64,000 nt of DNA, from NCBI RefSeq assembly GCF_036898095.1, contig NC_090759.1, positions 19,261,277 to 19,325,276 of the forward strand. Direction: 5' to 3'. Shown one piece after another: positions 44,816 through 55,805 of the stretch; position 1 is the stretch's first letter; every line of letters starts with the position of its first letter. The notes below the pieces were generated by a model that was not told the origin of the DNA, did no database searches, and was given only the letters and a program-made list of their open reading frames with translations. The DNA is from Palaemon carinicauda. Lineage: Eukaryota; Arthropoda; Malacostraca; Decapoda; Palaemonidae. The translations under genes were made by a program, and so were the position numbers.

Positions 44816-45637
44816 TATACTAAAGAGAGAGAAAAGAGTTAGTTTGATGTACCTGCTCGAGAATGTTAGGCCATCACTCGTCGGAAAGGAAATTTGCACT
44901 CTCCACTATCGGCACAATGAGAGTATACTTCCCAGATGGTCCACTCCATACCCTACCCGAAGGATGGCATCAAAACAGATATAGAGGCACAGGTGTAAGC
45001 TGAACCCGCCTGTTAGGACTGAGACCAAGAAATTATGGAATCATCCTCCCAATATCTATAATGACGGGCTTCCGGCCAAAAGCCGAGAGTCCTACCCCAA
45101 GCATTGGATCCCCCTGGATTCCGAAGACCCAACACTTGAGAATAGTTCCGCCAAAAAGGTCCAAACCATCTTCGGGATGGCTGAAATCATCCAATACTCT
45201 CACATATAGGTTTGAATGCAAACACCTCCCAACCGTGATACCTCCTCCCACTCATCAAAGCAGGCAGCAATAAAAGATGTATGAACATCCCCGCCGGGGC
45301 TACAATGGATGTAAAAGCATCCAAGCCATAGGAGAAAAAAAAAATAATAAATATATATGTACATAATATATACACACATATAATGAGGGAAATTTTTCTC
45401 ATAGAGTTTGGAAAGCAAGACTAAAGAAAGTTTGTGAAATTAGGATAAGGTCGAAGTAATATTGAGAAAAAGAAAAAGGTAAAAGAGAGAAATTTAGATT
45501 CAAACTGGGGGAGCAATTTCCCCAAGTTCGAGAGCCCTCTTGCCCGTCACCAAGTTTCAGCACAAGAATGAAATGCCGTGCTGAAGCTCAATGACTTCAT
45601 CAAGGCATTCTCTCATTAAGAGGGCACACAGAGTTAA

Positions 45638-45935
45638 AGAAACATTATCAATGCTAAGATCCGGATGTTGAGGTACCACTAGCCTTGACCTAATTACAAG
45701 CATACTTTGAGTTTTGTTAGGATTCAACTTCATGCCCCATGATATGCACGATGCATTAATTTTAGCTAGATCTCTATTAAGGGATTTAGAAACCCCAATT
45801 ATGCATTCAGGAGATGGAATTAATGCAAAGAGAGTAGCATCATCTACATATTATGTAACGAGCTTGTTTTCTAGGCCAAACAACCAGTCGTGTATATAGT
45901 ATGAAAAGTAATGGGCCAAGAACACTACTCTGTAT
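45638..45935 (-). pseudogene. LINE-T polymerase remnant, palm part
   Basis: Encodes SSVLGPLLF near 45915, then GLENKLV, YYVDDATLF and WGMKLNPNKTQSM, the palm region of LINE-T. It continues at 39203 on the other side of LINE L2. The 5' end is truncated near 45935. Confidence 0.75.
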
Positions 45936-47241
<1,306 letters not shown>

Positions 47242-47388
47242 GCTAGTGCCAACAGCCTAAGACTAAATGGAAGGAAAAGACAAGAATTAAGAGGAAGTGC
47301 AGAATGTAATCAATGTGGAGCAGAAACAAATGACCTCGCCCATTTCATACTCTACTGTCCACACCTCAGCGACGAGAGAAAAAAATAA
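47242..47388 (+). pseudogene. LINE C-terminal zinc-finger tail
   Basis: A 48-codon frame encoding SLRLNGRKRQELRG followed by CNQCGAETNDLAHFILYC. The C-x2-C-x8-H-x4-C motif is characteristic of the end of many non-LTR polymerases. It stops at TAA 47386-47388. The AT tract behind it later received DIRS-A copy 3. Confidence 0.65.
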
Positions 47389-47477
47389 AGGAATAACAGC
47401 AGCCATACCAAGAGAAAAAGAAGATATCAAACGTTTTGTTTAATAAAGAAGGAATAAGAAAAAAAAAGAAAAGAATA

Positions 47478-47479
<2 letters not shown>

Positions 47480-47542
<63 letters not shown>
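47480..47542. repeat. (AT)n microsatellite at DIRS-A copy 3 insertion site
   Basis: About 60 bp of AT directly before the left terminus; ATATATA resumes after the right terminus at 56192. Confidence 0.9.
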
Positions 47543-47545
<3 letters not shown>

Positions 47546-47895
47546 GGCTCAAGCCATGACGTCCTGCTGGAAGGTTCCTTCGGTAGCTTCCTTGGGTATA
47601 TTTAACTACAAGGATATTCCCAGAGAATTAAACCACAGGTTATCACAGAATTCTAACTTCTGGTGCAAGTATCCTAAAGGTTTCCCTTAAAGACATCGTG
47701 TATCAACAGGGGACGCATGTATTAACACGCCTTATAGCTATCTGCACCCCATATAGAGTTAACACTTCGATATGGAACGGTGGAGAATAACTGGGGAGCC
47801 GTTCCACAGTTACACTCATCCGTGGCTACTTTTGGTACTCGAAACGTAAACAAACGGGCGCCATTGCTAAATGACGTCACGTCCGTCCCCATCCT
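47543..47895 (+). repeat. Terminal inverted repeat, left end, DIRS-A copy 3
   Basis: Starts TTGGGCTCAAGCCATGACGT and ends with TGACGTCA (47872-47879) and GTCCGTCCCCATCCT. Inverted partner of 55806-56192, though about 34 bp shorter at the outer end. Confidence 0.85.
47872..47879. promoter_or_regulatory. CRE-like TGACGTCA in terminal repeat
   Basis: The palindrome TGACGTCA lies next to GGGCGCCATTG in the left repeat and is preserved at 5027-5034, 13299-13306, 13945-13952 and 55822-55829. CREB/ATF binding and promoter function are inference. Confidence 0.35.
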
Positions 47896-47964
47896 TCTGC
47901 TTGTAGCTACCTTGCTCTAGACGGATTTCCCCTTGTGTGATTTTCATCGACTTGCATCGCCGTT

Positions 47965-48045
47965 ATGTCTTTACCTTCAGCATCGCCTTCTTCTGGAAAG
48001 TTGAGTACCAGGTCCCAGTATTGTTTAAATAAGCTCTGGCCGTAA
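47965..48045 (+). other. Conserved short leader ORF
   Basis: A 26-codon ORF beginning MSLPSASPSSGKLSTR. Counterparts start at the equivalent ATG in copy 2 (13140-13214), in the older element (ATG 13857-13859) and in copy 4 (61953-62045, MSSPASSASGKLS). Start codon, Ser-rich text and GKLS recur while lengths differ. It could be a regulatory upstream ORF or the first exon of something spliced. Confidence 0.4.
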
Positions 48046-48324
48046 AGTAACTTCTTTTTGTAATATTTTGTGTTTTGTGGTGGAGCTGTGCTGCTACCGG
48101 ACACGCCATTTTATGGCGTCGCTGTTCTCTTGCATGCCTTATTTAGCTAGCCAGAACAGCTTTTTCCGGCCTCTTAACTAATTGATATTGTTAGTTATTT
48201 AGTCTTCATAGCTAGGAACTTCATATATCGTGTTTTAACGCTCTATTATCTGGTCATCGTTCGACCCCATACTAGATCGCTAGCTTAGCCCCTAGGCTAG
48301 ATTACCTAGCATTTGTGTTCATAC

Positions 48325-48396
48325 ATGATATATTCCAGTGATCCTAGGTTAAGTTATGAAGATAGTGGCATTATTTATCATACTGTTAACTGTGAT
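48325..48396 (+). CDS. Putative first coding exon of DIRS-A Gag
   Basis: Twenty-four codons from ATG 48325 to a strong donor GAT|GTAAGT (phase 0). With the acceptor at 50244 the reading would run ...HTVNCD then EEYMKCESNFC in frame, adding one more Cys before the Cys/His cluster. Copy 2 has the same donor but a TAA in this exon, and copy 4 is not conserved. Splicing is inferred; otherwise Gag simply starts at 50254. Confidence 0.3.
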
Positions 48397-50244
48397 GTAA
48401 GTGTTTTTCGCCTTCAGGGACCATATAGGGGACCAGTTTGATTGCGTTCCTTTCTAACCTAACCTAAATGTAGGAACCCCTATATGCTCCCTACATCCCC
48501 TGCCTACGGGCATTCCCTCTGCGTGGCCAGGCTTCCCCTTCTATATAGGGGAATCTTATCCACAATCAGAGTATTTATCACTTCTCTGTCTACCCTAAGG
48601 GAATGATCCCCCCTTAGGGTTGCGACCGAGAAAGAGGAACGGCTCTGCCCTTCCTCAGTTGCTCATGGTTAGGTTTCTCATCCTTCCCTGCAACTTGCGA
48701 TGTGTCTTTCAGCCTACCTAGCCTGGGAATTAACACTCCTTATCTAGGTTAGGCCTTAGGGGGGGGGGCTAGTTCTGTACTTTATAGTTTGAGACGGTAC
48801 TCTTGCACTGTTCTCATTTTGGTTACCTACCCTAGGCTAGGGAGCGTCCTCCCTTTCCTTGGTGGCCGTTCTTGTACAGAGCCTCCTCTATGGAAGACCC
48901 CTCTTCTTCTCCCTCTCCACCTATCCCTTTGGTGTAGAATAGCCTATACATAGGCTTGCCTATACACATCTGTCCCTAGTCCTACAACTCCTCCCTTGGG
49001 TGGAGTGATAGGGCTATCTTGCTCTCCTGCTGAGCAGGCCGCTCTGGTACACAGACCCTTCATAGCGTCCTATGGGGGTAGCCACTGGCAGCGATTTGTC
49101 CAGCAGGGAGTTCCCCCTCTTGAGTGTACTCTAACCCTCCTTTGGGTTACCCTGGCACCCGGCCGGCTGCCGGCCCCCTGCCATTGGATGCTAGGTTTAT
49201 CTACTCCTATCATGTGTACACTCTCTCCGGAAGGATGCCGGAGGGGTATGTGGTCTTACCCCTCTAATCCCTCCTTATCTGTCTCTCCATCTACCCTGGT
49301 GCCGGTCCCTTACCGCCTCTCCTGCCGGCGATACCGCCCTACACCTTGGTGACTCTCTTTCATAAGATACCCTCCCTCATCAGCCTTCCGTGTGCCGGGG
49401 GCTGCCGCCTTCCGTCAGCATACAACCGATGATCCACCCCTCCCTTACCTAGTTTCGGTTGTCCGACCTTCGGGTCGGCCTCCGGCGTGCCGGCATTGAT
49501 TGACGGCGGTCTAGGTATACTACCATATACTTAATGGTCTTAAGAACTGATCACCAAGGCGTCACCCTTCGGCTGCCGGAGCTGCTGCCTCCCGCTGGCG
49601 TTCCGCCGCTCTGCCGGCGGTCGCCAAGTTGGTATTATGCTTAGATTCTCAATGTGTCTGTCTTGATGCCTTACACCCTGCTGGAGTGGTCTCCGGCGTG
49701 TCGTCGGCCTGCCGGCGCCCTCCGGAAGCGCCAAGGGACATGCACCCCTTCTCTTACCTGTCGACAACATGCCGACAGTCCTACACTGCAGCCAGAAGGC
49801 TTAGCCACTTCTATATATAGGTATTGTCTTACCATCCTAATTAGTGGCTGGGCTGTCTTCTTGCACATTACAATTTTCCAGTATACTCTGTGTGTCTTAG
49901 CACGGCCGGTTGCCGGAACCTAGATCTATACGGGGTCTCCCATTACCCCTTTACCCCAAGGAACTGAGTGGTCTCAGTCCCTGATACACCTCGCAGGCAA
50001 TCTCTGCTAGAAACTTAGCTTCTACCCACCACAGTGATCCACGTGGATTTCCGTTTTGTGTCCCTCGGTCACAAATGAAATTGCCTATTGATAAGGTTAC
50101 GGTAACCGACTGGGCGGGATTCACAAGTATGTGTCTATCTACTTCCTTTCCCGCTCCTATTCTCAAACATTACAATATTTATGAATTATTTAATGTAAGT
50201 CATTCTTATGCCTTCCATGTACTCATGATCTCTTTCTTTTACAG
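48397..50244 (+). other. GC-rich leader, putative 1848-bp intron
   Basis: Runs from GTAAGT to TCTTTCTTTTACAG. Contains dense CCGGC and GCCGGAG motifs (49140-49720) and CTAGGCTAG-like text. No credible ORF. Confidence 0.5.
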
Positions 50245-52206
50245 GAGGAGTATATGAAGTGTGAAAGCAACTTCTGCGGAGTGAAACGCCCGGACTTCTA
50301 CGGGCACAAGACGTGTCGGACCCACGCCCCCTGCGCCGCCAAGAAAGGCAACCTGAAATTCTGGGACCCGCAGCACTGTACAGTCTGCAAGAGTCGTCTG
50401 GTCGAAGTGTTCGACGATCCTCCTTCAGCGAAGGCAAGGGACAACGCTCGGGAGGAGCTACGCAAGTGGGTGCGTGGCTTCCAGAAGAACGCCACCGGAC
50501 CGTATCTCGCCACCGAAGATTTGAGGGCCTTGCTATTTCCGAAGGCATCAAAAGACTCAGTGGTCCCCAGTGATCAGAATCCCACCGTCCAGATAGTAGT
50601 GGAACCTGATATTGTCATGGCCCAGTCCATGCATGAGTGCCGTCTAGATTCCGACAATGCTGAACGTATGTCGGAAGTTTCGGAAGAAACGGAGAGGAAC
50701 CTCATGGGCGAGGAACCCGACTATGAGGAAGATCAGGTGGAATACCCTGATTCAGAGCATGAGATCGCTCCCACTCCTATGCCTGCACCAACTCCCACGC
50801 CGACCGAGGAATCCCTTCTTTCGACGTCTGCCACCCCGGACCCTCTCCCATCAGGCACTCAAGAGGTCTTCAAGATGCTTGAAGCCCTCATGGATAAGAA
50901 ACTTCGCGAGACCCACGAGCTATTCAGGTCTAACTTAGGAAGTTTTAAGCAACCGAAACGGATTTCGGTTAAGGACCTCCCTGCTTGCTCGGATACTAAC
51001 CCATGGAGATATGCCGAGCACATGCCGGTCACCACGGGCAAACCCTTCATCAGTGAAAAGGTCGGCTCGATCGCGTTGGAAGAAGTGGAGTTCTTCCCGA
51101 ATTTTGAGGCTTATCCGGACTGTTATGTCCGGCTCAGGTCCAAACCCGACTCTAAAGAAGAGACCGAACCGAAGGAGCTAATTGTGTTCGATCTCTCGAA
51201 GGCCCAGGCTATGCTAGCCAACACGGTGAAGAGTAGGGGCTTCACCAATTCCAAGATGCCGGCGCTTAGTAAAAAGCACCCAACCTTTGTCGCACCGAAC
51301 AATGCGACCTTCCCCTTTATTGAAAAGGCCTTCACTGCGGTACTGAAAGCAGTGGAAGAAGGGAAACCTTGCCCTGTACTGGAGGAGTGCAGGCCCTTCT
51401 CCCTGACTACTCCCCCTGATGATAGACGCTGGAAAGACGTCCAGTCAACATTCACAGTGGGGAAGTTAGAGCCTGACGTTGCCGGTCGTCAGTTTAATGA
51501 GGACCTCCCGAAACTCAACAATCACCTCCTTCGTAGGGAACAAGATACGAAGGAAAGGCTTGCCGCATCAATGTCCCTCCAGGTACAGCTTGAAGTCATG
51601 GCCAGTGACACTAGGATTCCGTACTTCTACATGGTCCTAGCCAAAATGCATTTGGCGACTATCATGAAGGACCTGTACAGCTTCACTAGGGCTCGCAGAG
51701 CCTGTCGTGAATTCGTGTTCGCGAACACTACGGTGAAACACGAACCCCGGAAGCTGATTTCCTCCAATATCTGGGTAAATACCTCTTTCCCTCCTCCCTA
51801 GTGAAAGAGATCGCTGACGAAGCTGCCACAGAGAACAGGAACCTTCTCCATAAGTGGGGCATGTCGAAGAAAAGGAAATCCTCTCAGGACGATGGCCCTC
51901 AACCTAAGAGGAAACCTCAGAAGCCCAAACCCCAGCAACGTCAACAGAGACAGCAGTTTCCGGGTTCCGCTACTCCCCAAGTGGCAGCTCAGCCACAACA
52001 GACTTCAGCTGGTCACCCAACCGATGGTCTCTCAGTCACTGGTCTTCACCCCTGCATTTGAGCAGCAAACCACTACCTTTCGTCCCAAAGGTAGAGGCTC
52101 AAACAGAGGTTCAGGCAGAGATGCGTCTCGCCACCCCTCCAGAGGCAGAGGAGGAAGGGGAGCCAGCGGCCAAGGTAGCAAACCCTCGGGACCCCAGAAG
52201 CAATGA
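50245..52206 (+). pseudogene. DIRS-A copy 3 Gag-like protein, two frameshifts
   Basis: Open from 50245 (Met at 50254) to 51801. The N-terminal Cys/His cluster is complete: C-x4-C, then H-x2-C-x2-H-x2-C, then C-x2-C (HCTVC), likely zinc-binding. An acidic Pro-rich stretch and the conserved core follow. At about 51775 a 1-bp loss (CTGGGTAA against CTGGGGTAA in copy 2) truncates it, and a 2-bp loss near 51992 shifts the basic tail. The remaining blocks continue at 51801-52061 and in the RG-rich end to 52206. Structural or nucleic-acid packaging role is expected from family position. Confidence 0.8.
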
Positions 52207-53776
52207 AGTGCTTCCGGTGGGAGGAAGACTCCGCCAATTCCAGGATCGTTGGACCTTCGATCCCTGGGCACACAGCATCGTCAAGAAGGGACTAGGCTGG
52301 AGCTGGACACAACAACCCCCAGCCTTCCAGCAATTCTTCCAACAGTCAACCCCCCTCCTGGAAGAGTACGTCCTAGAACTCTTGAACAAGAAGGTGATAA
52401 GGAGGGTAAAGTCAACCAGGTTCCAAGGGAGACTGTTTTGCGTCCCCAAGAAGGACTCCGACAAACTCAGAGTCATTCTCGACTTATCCCCCCTCAACAA
52501 GTTCATTGTGAACAACAAGTTCAAGATGCTGACTCTTCAACAAATAAGGACCCTCCTACCTCAAGGGTCCTACAAGGTCTCTATAGACCTGGCGGATGCC
52601 TACTGGCACGTTCCAATGAACCATCACGCTTCCTCCTACCTAGGATTTCGACTCCAAAGGAAAAGTTACCCCTTCAGGGCCATGCCCTTCGGGCTCAACG
52701 TGGCCCCACGGATCTTCACCAAGCTGGCAGACGCCATCGTTCAACAGCTCCGCCTTCGCGGTGTCCAAGTGATGGCTTACCTAGACGACTGGCTGGTCTG
52801 GGAGACATCGCCCGAAGATTGTCTGAGATCCGGCAACAAAGTCACCCAGTTCCTAGAACACCTGGGATTCAAGATAAACACCGAGAAATCTCGCCTCTCT
52901 CCAGCACAGAAGTTCCAATGGTTGGGAATCCATTGGGATCTTCAGTCACACCGCTTTTCCATCCCGCAGAAGAAAAGGAAGGAAATAGCAGGGTCTGTCA
53001 AAAAACTGCTGAAATCCAAACGGATCTCAAGACGACAGCAGGAACAAGTTCTAGGCTCTCTACAGTTCGCCTCTGTAACAAACCCAGTGCTTCGTGCACA
53101 GCTAAAGGATGCCGCGGGAGTCTGGAGACGTTCTGCATCCATCGCTCGAAGAAACCTCAAGAGACGACTCCCAAACAGACTTCGGTTACTCTTAAAGCCG
53201 TGGTCGGAAGCAAAGGCCCTGAAAAGGTCCATTCCTCTTCAACACCCACCTCCATCGCTCAACATCCACACGGACGCTTCACTGGAGGGTTGGGGAGGTC
53301 ACTCCCACCAACGACAGGTTCACCTACAAGGATTCCGCAATGTGACGGCGGACGCTCTATCACGGACAAACCCAATAGAGTCGGAATGGTCTCTAGACGC
53401 AAGATCATTCTCCTTCATCTCTTGCCAAGTCCCGGAACTTCAGATCGATCTCTTCGCAACGAGCGACAACAATCAACTTCCTCGTTATGTGGCCCTGTAC
53501 GAGGACCCCAAAGCAGAAGCAGTGGACGCCATGTCACTGGATTGGAACAGATGGTCCAGGATATACCTGTTCCCTCCCCCCAACCCTCTGCTGAAAGTCC
53601 TCTCCAAACTGAGAACCTTCAAAGGGACAGCGGCCCTAGTGGCTGCGGCCCTAGTGGCTCCCAAGTGGCCCCGGAGCAATTGGTACCCCCTGGTCCTGGA
53701 GCTGCAGCCCACGCTGATTCCCCTCCCGGGCCCAGTTCACTCTCAGCAAGTACAGAAGTCGACTGTCTTCGCTTAA
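52058..53776 (+). CDS. DIRS-A copy 3 RT/RNase H/MT-like polyprotein, open
   Basis: A 572-codon open frame, starting within the gag tail in another phase. RT: KKVIRRVKSTRFQGRLF, PKKDSDKLRVILDLSPL, SIDLADAYWHVPM and VMAYLDDWLVW (catalytic Asp pair). RNase H begins normally (NIHTDASLEGWGGH) but then jumps to VHLQGFRNVTADALSR: 80 codons with the catalytic Glu and second Asp are missing compared with copy 1. The C-terminal MT-like segment has DLFATSDNNQ, DAMSLDW, LFPPP and LVAPKWPRSNWYP, with a 15-bp duplication (ALVAAALVA). RT may be functional; RNase H should not be. Confidence 0.85.
   Translation: MSSKPLPFVPKVEAQTEVQAEMRLATPPEAEEEGEPAAKVANPRDPRSNEVLPVGGRLRQFQDRWTFDPWAHSIVKKGLGWSWTQQPPAFQQFFQQSTPLLEEYVLELLNKKVIRRVKSTRFQGRLFCVPKKDSDKLRVILDLSPLNKFIVNNKFKMLTLQQIRTLLPQGSYKVSIDLADAYWHVPMNHHASSYLGFRLQRKSYPFRAMPFGLNVAPRIFTKLADAIVQQLRLRGVQVMAYLDDWLVWETSPEDCLRSGNKVTQFLEHLGFKINTEKSRLSPAQKFQWLGIHWDLQSHRFSIPQKKRKEIAGSVKKLLKSKRISRRQQEQVLGSLQFASVTNPVLRAQLKDAAGVWRRSASIARRNLKRRLPNRLRLLLKPWSEAKALKRSIPLQHPPPSLNIHTDASLEGWGGHSHQRQVHLQGFRNVTADALSRTNPIESEWSLDARSFSFISCQVPELQIDLFATSDNNQLPRYVALYEDPKAEAVDAMSLDWNRWSRIYLFPPPNPLLKVLSKLRTFKGTAALVAAALVAPKWPRSNWYPLVLELQPTLIPLPGPVHSQQVQKSTVFA
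52249..53770 (+). other. Overlapping frame leading into the recombinase, copy 3
   Basis: The same alternative frame as in copies 1 and 2, here uninterrupted for about 1.5 kb over the whole RT/RNase H/MT-like region, then continuous with the recombinase lead-in and catalytic domain up to the frameshift near 54245. This makes a recombinase ORF that overlaps pol almost entirely, as known in DIRS-1. The overlapped part shows no recognised domain. Confidence 0.4.
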
Positions 53777-54784
53777 TCACTGAAAGTCAGGGACCTTCAT
53801 CTCATGATTTTCTCTCCCTAGCCGCAAAGAAAAGGTTTGGGATCTCGAAGAAAAGTCTAGACTTCCTCGAGGAATACAAGACCAAATCCACACGATGGCA
53901 ATACGAATCTTCCTGGAGAAAGTGGGTCTCGTTCGTCAAAGCAAAAAATCCTACGGAAATCACCATTGATTTTTGCATGTCCTTCTCCATTCACCTTCTT
54001 GTACAAGGCTTAGCAGCCAACACGATTACTACCTGCAAGACGGCTTTGACTAGACCACTACTGTACGCCTTTCAGATTGATCTGTCCAACGATATCTTCA
54101 ATAAACTACCAAAGGCATGCGCTAGACTACGCCCAACACCTCCGCCAAAACCTATCTCCTGGTCCCTGGACAAGGTGCTCCATTTTGCATCTAACTTGGA
54201 CAACGATTCGTGCCCTCTCAAGGATCTGACTCAAAAAGTTATATTCCTTTTTTGCTCTCGCCTCGGGAGCCCGAGTCAGCAAAATAGTGGCATTATCAAG
54301 AGACGAGGGTCATATCCTGTTCGCAGATACAGGAGAACTTACCCTCTTCCCTGATCCGACGTTTCTAGCAAAAAACGAATTACCCACCAAGAGATGGGGA
54401 CCCTGGAGAATCTGCCCCCTGAAGGAAGATGTCTCTCTATGTCCAGTAGAGAGTCTTAAGGTCTATCTTCGAAGAACTTCAGACTTTGGTGAAGGTCAAC
54501 TCTTCAAAGGAGAAACATTGGGTAGCGATCTGTCACTGAAACAACTAAGAGCGAAAATCACCTACTTCATTCGCAGAGCGGATCCTGACAGTACACCCGC
54601 AGGTCACGATCCTAGAAAAGTCGCTTCTTCTCTGAACTTCTTCCAGAGTATGGATTTTGAAAGCCTCAAGAGCTTCACAGGATGGAAATCTTTGCGCGTT
54701 CTCTTCAAGCACTACGCGAAGCAAGTGCATGAAGTCAAACATTTCGTGGTAGCCGCAGGTAGTGTTATGAAACCTGCCGTTTAA
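53775..54784 (+). pseudogene. DIRS-A copy 3 tyrosine recombinase, one frameshift
   Basis: The lead-in SLAAKKRFGISKKSLDFL and core-binding part (YESSWRKWVSFVKAKNPT, then GLAANTITTCKTALTRP) are intact here, unlike copies 1 and 2. One extra T in a T-run near 54247 shifts the frame just before the first catalytic Arg. The rest resumes at 54287-54784 with HDPRK and FKHYAKQ carrying the His, Arg and Tyr. Apart from this indel the gene is complete. Confidence 0.8.
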
Positions 54785-55630
54785 CTCTGCATAGAACAGC
54801 GAGTTACTTGGGACTTTAACTCTACGGGTGCCTGTGTTGACCCTCGTGTGATACATAGTGATTTCATGGACACCTAGTGTTTCTAATAGACTTTTCTTAC
54901 CAAGGTGAAATGCCATAGACTTCACATGAGTGCCACATGCCCTGGGGCATGATGTGTTTTTTTCTTGATAAAGAATGACGCTCCTCTGGAACTTGCGTTT
55001 TTTAATTTTGAAACTTCTTTCAGATTCAAGATTGAAGTCTTCTAATTTCTATGTACATTATTTATTATTGTAAATTAACTTTACATCCTTTATTGCATTT
55101 ATTATTACTATAACCTGCAATTTATGAAATAAAATGTCTATTTTATTACTTGTGCATCTCTCTTCGCTCCTATTACCACTATGAAATACATGAATGTCAT
55201 AGTTTCATTTACCCCTTTCCTTTGAAATGAGAAGAATAATATAAATTGTCTGTATTATATACTCACCCATGCTGTGTAATATTCCTACTTGAATACTTAC
55301 CTTCACCATACCATCGAGACCAGATTGTTCTCTCACCCATGGAATATAGTGATTAACTATCACTCGTCTACTCTTGAGAATATTCCTACACGAATATTGA
55401 CCATTCTGTCTTGTCTCCAAGTCTTTCACGAACTCTCCGCAGGGTGAGTAGCCCTTCGATGACCACTTTGAATTTTGGTATAACCCGTTGGGACTTCTCT
55501 GCCAAGGGGGCAGGAAGCTGGATCCCAACGGAACCTCCACCGAGGTCACATTACATACCTCTATTCGAAGCCATTGGCACTTACTCTAATAAGGGGAAAT
55601 TTTCCACGATACATTGATTCTCTGGTACTC
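54785..55630 (+). other. DIRS-A copy 3 3' UTR
   Basis: Non-coding; GAAATAAAATG near 55127 is a possible polyadenylation signal, and diverged direct repeats with AATATTCCTAC lie at 55250-55450. Confidence 0.55.
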
Positions 55631-55724
55631 TTCCATCAGGACGCCATGGCTTGAGCCCAAAAAACGGATTTTGAGCGAAGCGAAAAATCTATTTTTGGGT
55701 GAGATAGCCATGACGTCCTGACGG
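55631..55724 (+). repeat. DIRS internal complementary region, copy 3
   Basis: Reads CCATCAGGACGCCATGGCTT ... AAACGGATTTTGAGCGAAGC ... GATAGCCATGACGTCCTG. Its two halves are reverse complements of the left terminus (47543 onward) and of the right terminus (to 56192). Confidence 0.85.
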
Positions 55725-55805
55725 ACCCTCCCTTCTATTCTAGTCCAGCCTTTCAGGCCCCGCCCTGTCCTGCTGTATCATGGAGATTAGCAAGCAGCTG
55801 GCATC

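Larger units (their letters stand above)
39204..45625 (-). mobile_element. I/Jockey-like LINE, copy L2, full length
   Basis: A 6.4-kb element of the same family as L1 on the minus strand: 5' UTR (44816-45625), ORF1 (43064-44815), ORF2 (39360-43062), 3' UTR ending in TTCA-type units. It has an exact 12-bp target-site duplication, ACACAGAGTTAA. It is better preserved than L1, with a 949-codon open RT-RNase H frame. Confidence 0.9.

Noticed and set aside
47907..48104. 65-codon minus-strand ORF in the DIRS leader
   Set aside because: It runs antisense to the conserved short leader ORF and is not open in copies 2 and 4.
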